Below, in pieces: positions 40,748 to 48,436 of a DNA stretch of 56,230 bases. This DNA is from a virus. Under the pieces are notes generated by a model. That model did not search any database. It had not been told where the DNA came from and saw only the letters and a program-made list of their open reading frames with translations. The DNA is taken from positions 1 to 56,230 of the IMG/VR virus record IMGVR_UViG_3300043464_001636, one strand, 5' to 3'. Made by a program: the position numbers and the translations under genes. Numbering within the stretch: position 1 is the first letter of the stretch; each line of letters begins with the position of its first letter.

Positions 40748-41067
40748 GCATCAACGTCCTCCGAGCGGAAGGCATTGTGAGCCCACGCCTTTTCAAACAG
40801 CCGCGAGATCACAGTTGCAGACTTCTTGCCAAGATCGTCGGCCTCTGCGTCAGAGAACAGGCGATCCCCCTTGTTGTCGCACAGCGTCAGGATCAGAAAA
40901 CGAACCCGGAAGTTCTTCATCTTGTCCGTGCTATACGCGTCCTCGAACGCATCGCGCTCAGTGCCGGAAAGTGTCTTGATATAGACGTCGCCGCCCCACT
41001 CAGGGACAGGAATCGCCTCCGTCTTGACGTCATCAGCCGCGAGAATCTTTGCCTTACTCAGAGCCAT
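40696..41067 (-). CDS. Tail assembly chaperone G part
   Basis: 123 residues. Start MALSKAKILAADDVKTEAIP and PEWGGDVYIKTLSGTERDAF, then a helical domain with FLILTLCDNKGDRLFSD, match phage tail assembly chaperone (lambda gpG-like) proteins. The C-terminal DLPTDQSGGSTSA is the non-shifted end. GGGAAAA near its end directs some ribosomes into the T frame. Confidence 0.8.
   Translation of the reverse strand: MALSKAKILAADDVKTEAIPVPEWGGDVYIKTLSGTERDAFEDAYSTDKMKNFRVRFLILTLCDNKGDRLFSDAEADDLGKKSATVISRLFEKAWAHNAFRSEDVDALGKDLPTDQSGGSTSA
40738..40744 (-). promoter_or_regulatory. Programmed -1 frameshift slippery site GGGAAAA
   Basis: On the mRNA the zero-frame codons are CTG GGA AAA GAT, so the heptamer is read G GGA AAA. 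Slipping back one base moves the ribosome from the G frame to the T frame. It matches the classic X XXY YYZ pattern used for lambda-type G/GT synthesis, where lambda itself has GGGAAAG. Confidence 0.75.
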
Positions 41068-41089
41068 CGGTTATGTTCCTGTGGAGCCT

Positions 41090-41449
41090 TTACGGTAAAT
41101 AATCAGTCAAGCGAAACTTCATCGTACCTCGCACCAGATCTCCAGTGCGCGCCTCAATAGAGGCGTTTTCGAGAATGCAGCGGCGAGTCAGGTTGACCCC
41201 CGTGCTGTTGGCAAAAGAAAGCGGCCCAATCGTTCCGATTGTTGCCGGCGTTGCCTGCCCGATGAACTCGACAGTCACAGTCCCGCCGGAGAATGCGCCG
41301 GTCGGGACTAGGATCTGATGACCCGTATTGTCAAACATTCCGGTCATGTCGACGACCTCTGCAGTCGGCTCCTCGACTTGAACGGAGACGACGGTTGCGC
41401 GCACGTTGTTAAACGTGAAGGTCGCCCCTTGCGCCGTGAACCCTGCCAT
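41090..41449 (-). CDS. Tail tube protein, copy 1
   Basis: 119 residues. Beta-rich with MAGFTAQGATFTFNN at the start and VVSVQVEEPTAEVVDMTGMF. The start pattern MAG-x3-QG-x-TF-x-F recurs in the protein at 41456, so the two are tandem paralogues. The gene lies directly before the chaperones, the normal place of the tail tube gene. Confidence 0.65.
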   Translation of the reverse strand: MAGFTAQGATFTFNNVRATVVSVQVEEPTAEVVDMTGMFDNTGHQILVPTGAFSGGTVTVEFIGQATPATIGTIGPLSFANSTGVNLTRRCILENASIEARTGDLVRGTMKFRLTDYLP

Positions 41450-41455
41450 GTCGCT

Positions 41456-41791
41456 TTACGCGACGCGGAAGGTCGCGCTCCCGCTGATGAGGGCACCCAC
41501 AGAACCGCCGATCGAGGCCGATGAGCAGGTCGCGGTGCCGCCGAATGAAATCGGCCCGGAGATTGAGAGGTTGCCGCTAATGCCGGCCGCGAGAATGTTC
41601 GTCGAGATGTAGTCGATGGTGACTTCGCGGTCAGTCGCGAAGCCGCCCACGAACTCACGGCGGGAGTTCGGAGCGATGCCGAGGTGCGAGCCGTCGATGA
41701 GATCCTGGGTGTCATTGACCTGCACCGACGTAACCGTGAGAGTGGTGCCGCCGAAAACAAAGGTGAGTCCCTGGGACGAAACGCCTGCCAT
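41456..41791 (-). CDS. Tail tube protein, copy 2
   Basis: 111 residues. Starts MAGVSSQGLTFVFGGTTLTV, paralogous to the downstream gene. Contains FVGGFATDREVTIDYISTN and a glycine/serine-rich C-terminus. Two adjacent tube-like genes suggest either a tube made of two subunits or one tube protein and one tail terminator or decoration variant. AAGGAGG precedes the ATG. Confidence 0.6.
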   Translation of the reverse strand: MAGVSSQGLTFVFGGTTLTVTSVQVNDTQDLIDGSHLGIAPNSRREFVGGFATDREVTIDYISTNILAAGISGNLSISGPISFGGTATCSSASIGGSVGALISGSATFRVA

Positions 41792-41811
41792 GTTGCTGCG
41801 CCTCCTTGCGC

Positions 41812-42240
41812 CTACCCGGTAGCCTCAGACCACCGAATTGAGTAAAGCTGTCGAACTTCGTATGCCGGTGGAAGTTGTGCGCCCACTTCTGTTGGGTCGA
41901 TGTAGTCATCGACCTCAGAAACGAGCCTCATATCACTGATTGTAACTCCAGCAAGCGTGCCTGTGTGGCCATCCAAGGCCAGGCGAACCTCGTCGGCAAG
42001 GTCGCGGACGGCGTCGTATGACATCGACCAGCACGAGATCTGCAGGCTGACGACGGGCTGAAAAAGCGGCCCAGACAGGGCCGACTCACGCTGGATATTT
42101 ACCCTTCTGTAGGCAATTAGCGGCATGGCCGCGCCGGACTTCGGCACAGCGATTGGATAGATCTGGAAGCCCACCATCCTCGCCACCCCAGGCGTCGAGG
42201 CCAGCTTGGAGTAAACGTGTTTTTCTGGCGAGATGAGCAT
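41812..42240 (-). CDS. Tail completion protein (DUF3168-like)
   Basis: 142 residues. The order MLISPEKHVYSKLASTPGVA, YPIAVPKSGAAMPLIAYRRV, VSLQISCWSMSYDAVRDLAD and a final YSIRWSE matches DUF3168 tail terminator/completion proteins, which cap the tube and join it to the neck. Confidence 0.8.
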   Translation of the reverse strand: MLISPEKHVYSKLASTPGVARMVGFQIYPIAVPKSGAAMPLIAYRRVNIQRESALSGPLFQPVVSLQISCWSMSYDAVRDLADEVRLALDGHTGTLAGVTISDMRLVSEVDDYIDPTEVGAQLPPAYEVRQLYSIRWSEATG

Positions 42241-42953
42241 TACTTGATGGCCCCGTTGATGGCCTCGATGATTCCAGACCGCAGAATGCCCTGAACCTTC
42301 GACCGCTGGCTCTTGATGGTGTTTTCCATCAAGTGATACCCAGGCATGGCGCCGTAGGTCTCGCCGGGGTGGAGAGTGAACACGCGCGGCCCCTTGCCGA
42401 GGTCTGGCAGGAAGTCGTGGGTATACCCCTTGCCGCGGCGAGGCTGCCTCGTCGGCTCAAACCAAGACGACATCAGAAAGTAGTAGCCGCGGCTGCGTTT
42501 GGCGAACTTCTCGCTGTCTTCAAGCCGTGCGTGAACCGTCATTTTGCGGTTCACCATCTTGTGTACGTTGACGTAGGTCTTCTTGTTGCGCGTGCTCGGG
42601 CGCCTTCGGCCGTCGCTGCCGAACTCAAGAAGCCAGCTATGATTTCCGCTGGCTTTCGATCCAGTCGCGCCCACAGAGCCGGTATGCCGCGGGCCGGCGA
42701 TAGCAACGGCGATGCCGCTTGGATACGTCTTGGTCTTGATCGTCGTGCTTTTGGCCAGATTGCCAGTGGCGTCGTGCTTGAGCACCCGCGTTTTGTATTC
42801 GTCACGAATCGGAATAGCCGCTTCGTGCAGGGCTTTCTCGAGGACGCCCTTTTTGCCAAATGATCCGATGAGCAGGTCGAGGATGTCCAGCATGGGGCCG
42901 ACGCCAGTCAGGCTGACCCGAATGAACGCTTCCGCGGAAGAAAGATTCGACAT
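42240..42953 (-). CDS. Minor tail component, HK97 gp10-like
   Basis: 237 residues, TGATG start at 42953. HK97-gp10 features are ALHEAAIPIRDEYKTRVLKH, TGNLAKSTTIKT, NHSWLLEFGSDG and a final GYHLMENTIKSQ helix. About 100 residues longer than the usual domain, with an insertion near 120-190 (RNKKTYVNVHKMVNRKM). Acts at the head-tail joint. Confidence 0.75.
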   Translation of the reverse strand: MSNLSSAEAFIRVSLTGVGPMLDILDLLIGSFGKKGVLEKALHEAAIPIRDEYKTRVLKHDATGNLAKSTTIKTKTYPSGIAVAIAGPRHTGSVGATGSKASGNHSWLLEFGSDGRRRPSTRNKKTYVNVHKMVNRKMTVHARLEDSEKFAKRSRGYYFLMSSWFEPTRQPRRGKGYTHDFLPDLGKGPRVFTLHPGETYGAMPGYHLMENTIKSQRSKVQGILRSGIIEAINGAIK

Positions 42954-43270
42954 CACTGCACCTCTCGGGCCAGAATTTCGTGCATCGTGCGGTTCTCGCG
43001 CTCAACGACGCTCGCTATTTCCATTGTGCGCCCCCGCCAGACGATGCGGTGGGTATGCAAGAGCCCAGGCAGAAAACGGATGCGGATCTTGTGGGAGGCG
43101 ATGGAGTTGGCCTGCTGGGCCTGCAGCATCTCGCGGCTCGACAGCCCATCAACGCTGGCCCAGGCTGTTGCGAACGTGGCCCACGACAGCGTGGCCTCGC
43201 CGAGCGGGCTTCGCGACTCCGTCGGCGCCTCGATCGCTATTCGCTCGCGCATCGAGCCAGACTTAATCAC
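42953..43270 (-). CDS. Head-tail joining protein (Phage_H_T_join)
   Basis: 105 residues from GTG in GTGA at 43270. RERIAIEAPTESRSPLGEAT, WATFATAWASVDGLSSRE and a final strand pair with RIVWRGRTMEIASVVE and REVQ match SPP1 gp16-like stoppers. The longer ATG reading is rejected because its extra residues lie over the upstream gene. Confidence 0.8.
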   Translation of the reverse strand: MIKSGSMRERIAIEAPTESRSPLGEATLSWATFATAWASVDGLSSREMLQAQQANSIASHKIRIRFLPGLLHTHRIVWRGRTMEIASVVERENRTMHEILAREVQ

Positions 43271-43746
43271 GAGATGGTTCCCTCGCCGATGAGGACGACT
43301 TGAGCGCTGGCGACGGGACTGTCGTCGCCAGCATTTAGGCCAAACGCATAATCCGCGTTTGCGGGCCATCCATTCGCGTCCGGGCACACAAACAGCGCCG
43401 CCGCGCCTGGCCTAAAGAAGGCCGAGCCGTTTTCAGATATGGGGCCGTCGGGCCACCCGCTCACATAAAAGTCAATGCTCCCCGTGTTCTTGATATAGAT
43501 GGCCTTGAGTGCAGAAAAATCAACAGTCCCGCGGTTGTCGCTGAAGACGAGTCCGTTGGAGCCGAGGACATATTCGCCATCAAACGTCCCCTCAAAGCTC
43601 CACACGACCTGCGCCTGATTCGCCCCGGTGCCGTCGGAGAGCGTGGCCGCATATGACACCGGCGTCGCCCGCAGGGTCTTCGACAAGTCGCCAGCGCTCG
43701 TCTCGTGAGCCAGGATGGATAGAAGAATCTGTGCGTTCAGTGGCAT
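43267..43746 (-). CDS. Small virion protein, neck-region
   Basis: 159 residues. Beta-rich with repeated short Gly/Asp turns (GSNGLVFSDNRGTVDFSALK, NTGSIDFYVSGWPDG). With the two genes upstream it forms a run of three similar beta proteins between the head-tail joining proteins, perhaps head decoration or short fibres. Confidence 0.55.
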   Translation of the reverse strand: MPLNAQILLSILAHETSAGDLSKTLRATPVSYAATLSDGTGANQAQVVWSFEGTFDGEYVLGSNGLVFSDNRGTVDFSALKAIYIKNTGSIDFYVSGWPDGPISENGSAFFRPGAAALFVCPDANGWPANADYAFGLNAGDDSPVASAQVVLIGEGTIS

Positions 43747-43749
43747 TAT

Positions 43750-44118
43750 TTAGCCCTCTGTGATGTCTACGCGGAGGCGGCTGCCGGCGGTGCCAGTGGC
43801 AAAGTAGTTCTGGCCGGCAGAGAGCCGGTAGATCGCCGGCTCGCCGGCCCGCAGCGTGTTGAAGCCCAGGAACGAGCCGCCGGCGTCGATGCCGACCGTC
43901 ACGGTCGCGGCCGTCGCCGTGGACAGGTTCCGCATGAACGCGAGGCCGACGCTCGACAGATTCGCCGTCGTGATCTGCACGGCGTTCGTCGAGAGCGTGA
44001 GCGTGAAGCTCTGCATACCAACTTGATTCATGTTGGCGGTAGCGTTGCCAACGCTGACAGAGTTGCTGAGAAATTCCTTATCTACCTTGAGGCTGACCGC
44101 GTAGGAAATGTCAGGCAT
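43750..44118 (-). CDS. Small virion protein, paralogue of the gene at 44120
   Basis: 122 residues. VSLKVDKEFLSNSVSVGNAT, SVGLAFMRNLSTATAATVTV and GEPAIYRLSAGQNYFATGTA correspond to segments of the next protein upstream (44120), suggesting a gene duplication. All-beta, no enzyme motif. Confidence 0.55.
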   Translation of the reverse strand: MPDISYAVSLKVDKEFLSNSVSVGNATANMNQVGMQSFTLTLSTNAVQITTANLSSVGLAFMRNLSTATAATVTVGIDAGGSFLGFNTLRAGEPAIYRLSAGQNYFATGTAGSRLRVDITEG

Positions 44119-44119
44119 T

Positions 44120-44608
44120 TTATGCTCCCATTACATAGATTTCGTATTCTTGACCGCTCGTGCCGCCGATGCGGAGAATGCTGCCGCCGCTGGTCGTCGC
44201 GAATCCGGCTGTATTTGGGCTCGACGCCATGAAGCAGCCACGCTCGCGGATTGGATAGCCCCGCAGCGTCAGGCTGCCGAGGTTGATCATGGGGCTAAAG
44301 TTCCAACTCGTGACGTCCTGCCGGAAGACGCTGAATTGCGAGCCTGTCCAGCCAGCCGAGAGGGCGATCTGGCTCGTGCCGGAGAGGTTCCGCACAAAGA
44401 TCAGTTTTACGACGCTCATTCCGATCGTCGCGAAGTCGATGTCGTCAAAGCCAGCGGACGGGAACGTCCTCTTGTCGCTGAACACCTTTGTGCAGTCGCC
44501 CACCGACACCGAGAAGTCGAAGGAGTGGGCGGAGATCGACTGAGCCAGGCCAGAGGTCTGGGAGAGCGCGGCGTCGGCTTTTGCGACGACCGTCGCCGTC
44601 ATGCTCAT
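44120..44608 (-). CDS. Small virion protein, paralogue of the gene at 43750
   Basis: 162 residues from the ATG in the ATGA overlap with the connector gene; a 299-residue reading is rejected. HSFDFSVSVGDCTKVFSDKR, SVVKLIFVRNLSGTSQIALS and GGSILRIGGTSGQEYEIYVM parallel the 43750 protein. Position suggests a virion surface protein. Confidence 0.6.
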   Translation of the reverse strand: MSMTATVVAKADAALSQTSGLAQSISAHSFDFSVSVGDCTKVFSDKRTFPSAGFDDIDFATIGMSVVKLIFVRNLSGTSQIALSAGWTGSQFSVFRQDVTSWNFSPMINLGSLTLRGYPIRERGCFMASSPNTAGFATTSGGSILRIGGTSGQEYEIYVMGA

Positions 44609-45243
44609 CGGTATCCACCCCAGCCACTCGCGGCCATCAACGTCTCGAACGTCATCGGTACTTCCATCATCTGCCCAGACGTCACGGCCTCGCGATTGGC
44701 GTACCAGTGGCCGACGAGCAGAAGAACACCGTGGCGGATCGTTTGCGGCACGCTCGTGCCAGACGCACCGTAGCCAGCGCTCCACTGCACGGTGACGCTG
44801 TTCTCGTCGCCGCGAGTCGGCGGCCATGCCTCGAGGTACTTCGGATAGATCCGCCCAGGGATGACGTTCGAGTCGACCTGAAACGCCCCAGTCGCGCTCG
44901 ACATCGACACGCTCTGGCCATCTGGATTGCGATACGTCACCGTGACCGTGCCGGCCAGCATCGGCGGCCTCGGCAGAACGACCTCCCACGATGGGAAGTT
45001 GTCGTAGCGGGCAGTCCACGTTGTCGTGATGAGCGTGACGTCCAAGCGGCCCTCGACGTACTCGCGAGCGCCAGCGATGAGTGCCGAAATCAGCGCGTCG
45101 TCGGTGGAGTGGTCAACCCTGCAGTGCGCCTTGGCTTCAGCGAGCGTCACCGGCTCGACGGCTGGCCCGGACGTCCGCACGAGGCTCCGGTAGGGCGTGA
45201 GGGCGACATCTGGATTTTCTGGGGCCGGAAATACAAGTGTCAT
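44605..45243 (-). CDS. Head-tail connector, HK97 gp6-like
   Basis: 212 residues. TLAEAKAHCRVDHSTDDALI, then SALIAGAREYVEGRLD, is the helical core of gp6-like connectors; TIRHGVLLLVGHWYANREAV follows near the C-terminus. It forms the ring under the portal. The gene order portal to capsid to gp6 to joining proteins is typical of HK97-like phages. Confidence 0.85.
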   Translation of the reverse strand: MTLVFPAPENPDVALTPYRSLVRTSGPAVEPVTLAEAKAHCRVDHSTDDALISALIAGAREYVEGRLDVTLITTTWTARYDNFPSWEVVLPRPPMLAGTVTVTYRNPDGQSVSMSSATGAFQVDSNVIPGRIYPKYLEAWPPTRGDENSVTVQWSAGYGASGTSVPQTIRHGVLLLVGHWYANREAVTSGQMMEVPMTFETLMAASGWGGYR

Positions 45244-45434
45244 GGCTTCTTCTTCTTTGGCCTGTTGTCAATGAACGCCCTCTCGCACCGCTCTTCGACG
45301 GCAGCCGCCTCCGGCTCTTCGCGCACTTCCTCGATCATGCCGCGGCCGATGAAAATCCGGCACATGCCGTCTGCCCAGTCGAAGACTTGGCCGACCTTGT
45401 AGCCTCGAAATGCCTTGGCGATGCGAATCTTCAT
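45240..45434 (-). CDS. Small basic-tailed head protein
   Basis: 64 residues (MKIRIAKAFRGYKVGQVFDW, ending NRPKKKKP). ATGA overlaps on both sides. Small proteins of this type often lie upstream of gp6-like connectors. Function unknown. Confidence 0.65.
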   Translation of the reverse strand: MKIRIAKAFRGYKVGQVFDWADGMCRIFIGRGMIEEVREEPEAAAVEERCERAFIDNRPKKKKP

Positions 45435-46159
45435 GCCACGAACCCCCAGGCGTCGGCCGGCGGCTTCTGGCCGTCATTCCAGAACGTCGTCGTGTGCTGC
45501 TGCACCTTGCCGCCGTCGACCGTTCGCGAGGGCCAGGTAATCATCAGTTCGCAGTGGCCGACGCTGACGTTCGTTGCGATGCCGAGTTTGTTGCCGGCGG
45601 CCGAGAACGACTTCCAGAACGCTATGTCTTCATCCAAATGGCCGCCGTTGTATTCACCATTCTCGTTGGCGCGCCCCTCAAACCACGGCTTCTTCATCTT
45701 CTTGATCGCCGCGGTGCGAATGAACGTGCAGCCGAAGTGGGCAGTCTCGGCGATCTGAACTGGCTTGCTGAACCAGTCCTGGTCGACGCTCGTCTTCTCG
45801 TCCACGCTGACTCCGGGGAGGGCGAACATGACAGCGTTGCTCTCCCGCTTTGTCTGGAGCGGTGCGATGGCGTCCACGCCGGCGTGCATCATCAAGGCCA
45901 GAAGCGCCTCGACAGTCTTGGCCGTGAACACGGTGTCGTAGTCGATGCACAGCACGACGTCGTGCGTGTCGATGACAGTCTCCATGCTCCTTTGGAGGCA
46001 TTGCCCCCAGAACGCGCCGGTGTATTTGATCGGAGAAATCCGATGCGGCGCGAGGGCTGCGGAGACGCAGAAGAAGTTATCAGTGAAGCCGAGGCGGGGT
46101 GTGCTCATAAGAGCAGCAACCTTCACCTCGGCTTCACAATTACCAATTCGCAAAAACAT
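45431..46159 (-). CDS. Glycosyltransferase-like protein inside the capsid cluster
   Basis: 242 residues. VVLCIDYDTVFTAKTVEALL carries an Asp-rich DxD-like site, HFGCTFIRTAAIKKMKKPWF an acceptor-side segment, and GHLDEDIAFWKSFSAAGNKL the late ED-containing helix of GT2-type enzymes. AGGAGCAGG precedes the ATG. A sugar transferase between the decoration protein and the connector genes is unusual and suggests glycosylation of the capsid. Confidence 0.65.
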   Translation of the reverse strand: MFLRIGNCEAEVKVAALMSTPRLGFTDNFFCVSAALAPHRISPIKYTGAFWGQCLQRSMETVIDTHDVVLCIDYDTVFTAKTVEALLALMMHAGVDAIAPLQTKRESNAVMFALPGVSVDEKTSVDQDWFSKPVQIAETAHFGCTFIRTAAIKKMKKPWFEGRANENGEYNGGHLDEDIAFWKSFSAAGNKLGIATNVSVGHCELMITWPSRTVDGGKVQQHTTTFWNDGQKPPADAWGFVA

Positions 46160-46239
46160 TCACCTGCTCCTGTTGTGAGGAGCGGGCGCGCGTCCTTGCG
46201 CCTTTGTCGGCCGTCGTGGCCGTCCCGCTTGTATCGGGA

Positions 46240-46689
46240 CTAGCCACGCACCCAGCCGCTGACGCACGCGCCGGCCTCGGAGGCGGTAGCCGGAGCAACT
46301 TCGGGCCGCGAGAGGCGGGCCGAGATGCCGCAGGTGGCGCTCACGCCGGGCGTGTAGGACAGCTTCAGGTAACGCTTGCGAGCCTTCGTGTCGACGTCGA
46401 GCTTCACGATGGCCGCACTGGCCGTCGCAGAAGCAGCAATCGTCGGCATCGTGAACCCGCCGGTGCCGCCACCGACGAGCGCGGTCACGTTGGCGTAAGA
46501 CGAGTTGTCGTCAGACTCCTCGATCTTCAGCACGTTCGCGAACGCAGTGCTGGCGTTGTTAGCGCGAATCACCGTGAACGACGCGTAGTCGTAGCCGAGC
46601 GTGTCGACCGTCAGCGTCGCCGTGGCAGTTGCGCCGACGGCAGCGGTGGGGACATCACCAACAATCTTTTCGTTCTGAGCCTTGAGCAT
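46240..46689 (-). CDS. Putative capsid decoration protein
   Basis: 149 residues directly after the major capsid gene, with AAGGAG before the ATG. Ala/Thr-rich and beta-patterned (VGATATATLTVDTLGYDYAS, then KLDVDTKARKRYLKLSYTPG). Position and composition resemble head decoration or minor capsid proteins. An 80-base gap after it holds a 6-bp hairpin (46222-46240) without a U tract, so it is not a clear terminator. Confidence 0.6.
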   Translation of the reverse strand: MLKAQNEKIVGDVPTAAVGATATATLTVDTLGYDYASFTVIRANNASTAFANVLKIEESDDNSSYANVTALVGGGTGGFTMPTIAASATASAAIVKLDVDTKARKRYLKLSYTPGVSATCGISARLSRPEVAPATASEAGACVSGWVRG

Positions 46690-46707
46690 TTCTAGGAAAC
46701 TCCTTTA

Positions 46708-48060
46708 TCAAGCGGCCGGCGTGCGGAGGGCGACCACAGGGCCGACCTCGCTCGTCGATCCGAGAGAGTGGTGATTGATGTCGAACCGCATCGTGCCTTG
46801 GAGCAGCAACTGATCCGTGGTGGCGTACACCTGGTCGTACAGCCGCACGGAGAAGTCACGGCGACGGGCATAGATGGACGACAGGCCCATGTTCCCGAAC
46901 AGCACCTTGACCTTGCTGGCGTCGGCGCCCAGGGTGCTGTTCATCACATGCACCACAGAAACCGGATAGCCGAGCCAAGTGTCCGAAGACCCGCCGGCAA
47001 CGGTGTCGGCCGTGTTTCCGCCAGCCGCGTACTTCAGGCGGTCGATCGAGGCAGCCTTGCCGGCCGGCGAGATGTACCACCGAGCGCCCTGACGGGCGTA
47101 GATGGGCAGCTTGCCGATGACGCCGAGGAAATCCTCGATGTCGAGGGTCTCGAAGGCCGTGTTGCCGGCCGCGCCCGTCACAACCGAGGCGGTGTGGTCT
47201 CCACTGTTGATCTTGGACACGATGCCGCGGATGCCGCCGAAATCGGAGGTGCCGTCGCCGAGCCAGCCGCAGAGGTCGATCTTGTAGGCCAGCGACGTTG
47301 CGAATTCTTGGCCAACTGCGTCGGCCAGACCCACCACGCCAGCGGAATCCTCGACCACCTCCGAGCTCATCCGGCAGCTCACGGCCAGCTTCTTGGCCAC
47401 GAGTTGCACGTTGCCGTAGGTCGGCTCGCTCTCGGTGATGCTCGAGCCTTCACCCACGAAGTACGCCGTCGTGCCGGTGAGGCGCTTCGGAATCACCATC
47501 GTGTCGCGGCTCATGCTCACGTTCTCGGCGGTGCCGGGGAACGTGCCGTATGTCTCGACGAGCCGGATCACCCGGTTCGCGAACTCTTCGGGAACCAAGG
47601 CGCCACCGGCAGCGTTGCTGCCTTCGTTCAGGGCGCGGGCCTCGACGCCGTGGTCGCGGCACCACCGCATATCGTCGGCACTCTTGAACACCGTCGCCCG
47701 CAGCCAGCGGCCGCAGCGGTAGGCGCTCTCGACGGCATCGGGGCCGTCGTTGAAGGCCCGAAGCTGGGTGTGATGCGGCAGGATATGCCGGATCTCGAGC
47801 TTCTTCTCTTCGGCAGCCGGGGTAGCAACGGGGGCCGGAGCGGGGGCAGCCCGCTCGACCACAGCCCGAAGTTCGGCTTCCTTGGCGGCGAGCTTCTGCT
47901 CGAACTCGAGGTCGGACTGAACCTTGTCAGCCTCGTCGGTCAGCTTGCGGAGTTCCGCGTTTTGATCTTCCGACCGCTCTTCGCAATCGGCGAGTTCGTT
48001 GAGGCGGGCCGCAATCGCTGCCGCACGATCCTGAAGACGCTTGAGGTTGCTCGCTGCCAT
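46708..48060 (-). CDS. Major capsid protein, HK97 fold
   Basis: 450 residues. Residues 1-90 form the coiled-coil scaffold or delta domain (NLKRLQDRAAAIAARLNELA and on). The remaining part has the HK97 features LVPEEFANRVIRLVETYGTF, VPKRLTGT-like strands, GYPVSVVHVMNSTLG and a late LFGNMGLSSIYARRRDF. The scaffold is presumably removed by the protease encoded two genes upstream. AGGAG precedes the ATG, and a promoter may lie at 48206-48235. Confidence 0.95.
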   Translation of the reverse strand: MAASNLKRLQDRAAAIAARLNELADCEERSEDQNAELRKLTDEADKVQSDLEFEQKLAAKEAELRAVVERAAPAPAPVATPAAEEKKLEIRHILPHHTQLRAFNDGPDAVESAYRCGRWLRATVFKSADDMRWCRDHGVEARALNEGSNAAGGALVPEEFANRVIRLVETYGTFPGTAENVSMSRDTMVIPKRLTGTTAYFVGEGSSITESEPTYGNVQLVAKKLAVSCRMSSEVVEDSAGVVGLADAVGQEFATSLAYKIDLCGWLGDGTSDFGGIRGIVSKINSGDHTASVVTGAAGNTAFETLDIEDFLGVIGKLPIYARQGARWYISPAGKAASIDRLKYAAGGNTADTVAGGSSDTWLGYPVSVVHVMNSTLGADASKVKVLFGNMGLSSIYARRRDFSVRLYDQVYATTDQLLLQGTMRFDINHHSLGSTSEVGPVVALRTPAA

Positions 48061-48205
48061 TTTCGACTGACTCCTGTTGAGCCGGCCAAAAACGCAAACG
48101 CGACGGCCGGCGGGTAAAAGTCCCGCAAGGGCGCCGCGCCTTGAATCCTCAAAGCACTCGCACTATCTCCTGACGAAATCCTCGTCCGGAGTTGTGTATG
48201 CCTGT

Positions 48206-48235
48206 AGCCTAGCAGATGGAGAGGGTGGCGTGCAA
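48206..48235 (-). promoter_or_regulatory. Possible promoter upstream of the capsid gene
   Basis: Minus strand TTGCAC (48235-48230), 18-base spacer, TAGGCT (48211-48206), followed by ACA. Only three -35 bases match consensus, but the TAGGCTAC element recurs at the csrA promoter. The message would have a leader of about 140 bases with a GCCGGCC/GGCCGGC hairpin (48081-48111). No gene lies in this 176-base gap. Confidence 0.4.
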
Positions 48236-48236
48236 C

Positions 48237-48428
48237 CTAGTCGACGATCCACTCCCTGCCCTCGGACGCCAGCCAATCCGAAAACTCTTCCGGCGTCATC
48301 TCGCTTTTCCATTGCTCGGCGAGTTTCGCAATCTCTTCCTCGAAGGCGTCGAACTCTTCTTTTCCGTAGTGGTTGTTTCGCTGCTCTCTTTCTGGGATGG
48401 AGTCCCAGGTCTTCTTTTTTAAGGGCAT
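48237..48428 (-). CDS. Small acidic protein before the capsid gene
   Basis: 63 residues, mostly helical, acidic (MPLKKKTWDSIPEREQRNNH, then FEEEIAKLAEQWKSEMTPEE). By position it may be a scaffold or capsid-assembly helper, or an antitoxin-like partner of the large upstream ART protein; neither is shown. Confidence 0.6.
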   Translation of the reverse strand: MPLKKKTWDSIPEREQRNNHYGKEEFDAFEEEIAKLAEQWKSEMTPEEFSDWLASEGREWIVD

Positions 48429-48436
48429 GCGGTTTC

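Noticed and set aside
46222-46240. Terminator after the decoration-like gene
   Set aside because: Only a 6-bp hairpin with no U tract, overlapping the stop codon.
46768-48117. Long plus-strand frame opposite the capsid gene
   Set aside because: It mirrors the codon pattern of the major capsid gene, has no ribosome-binding site or promoter, and no recognisable protein. Same for plus-strand frames at 18474, 20037, 36106 and 51282.
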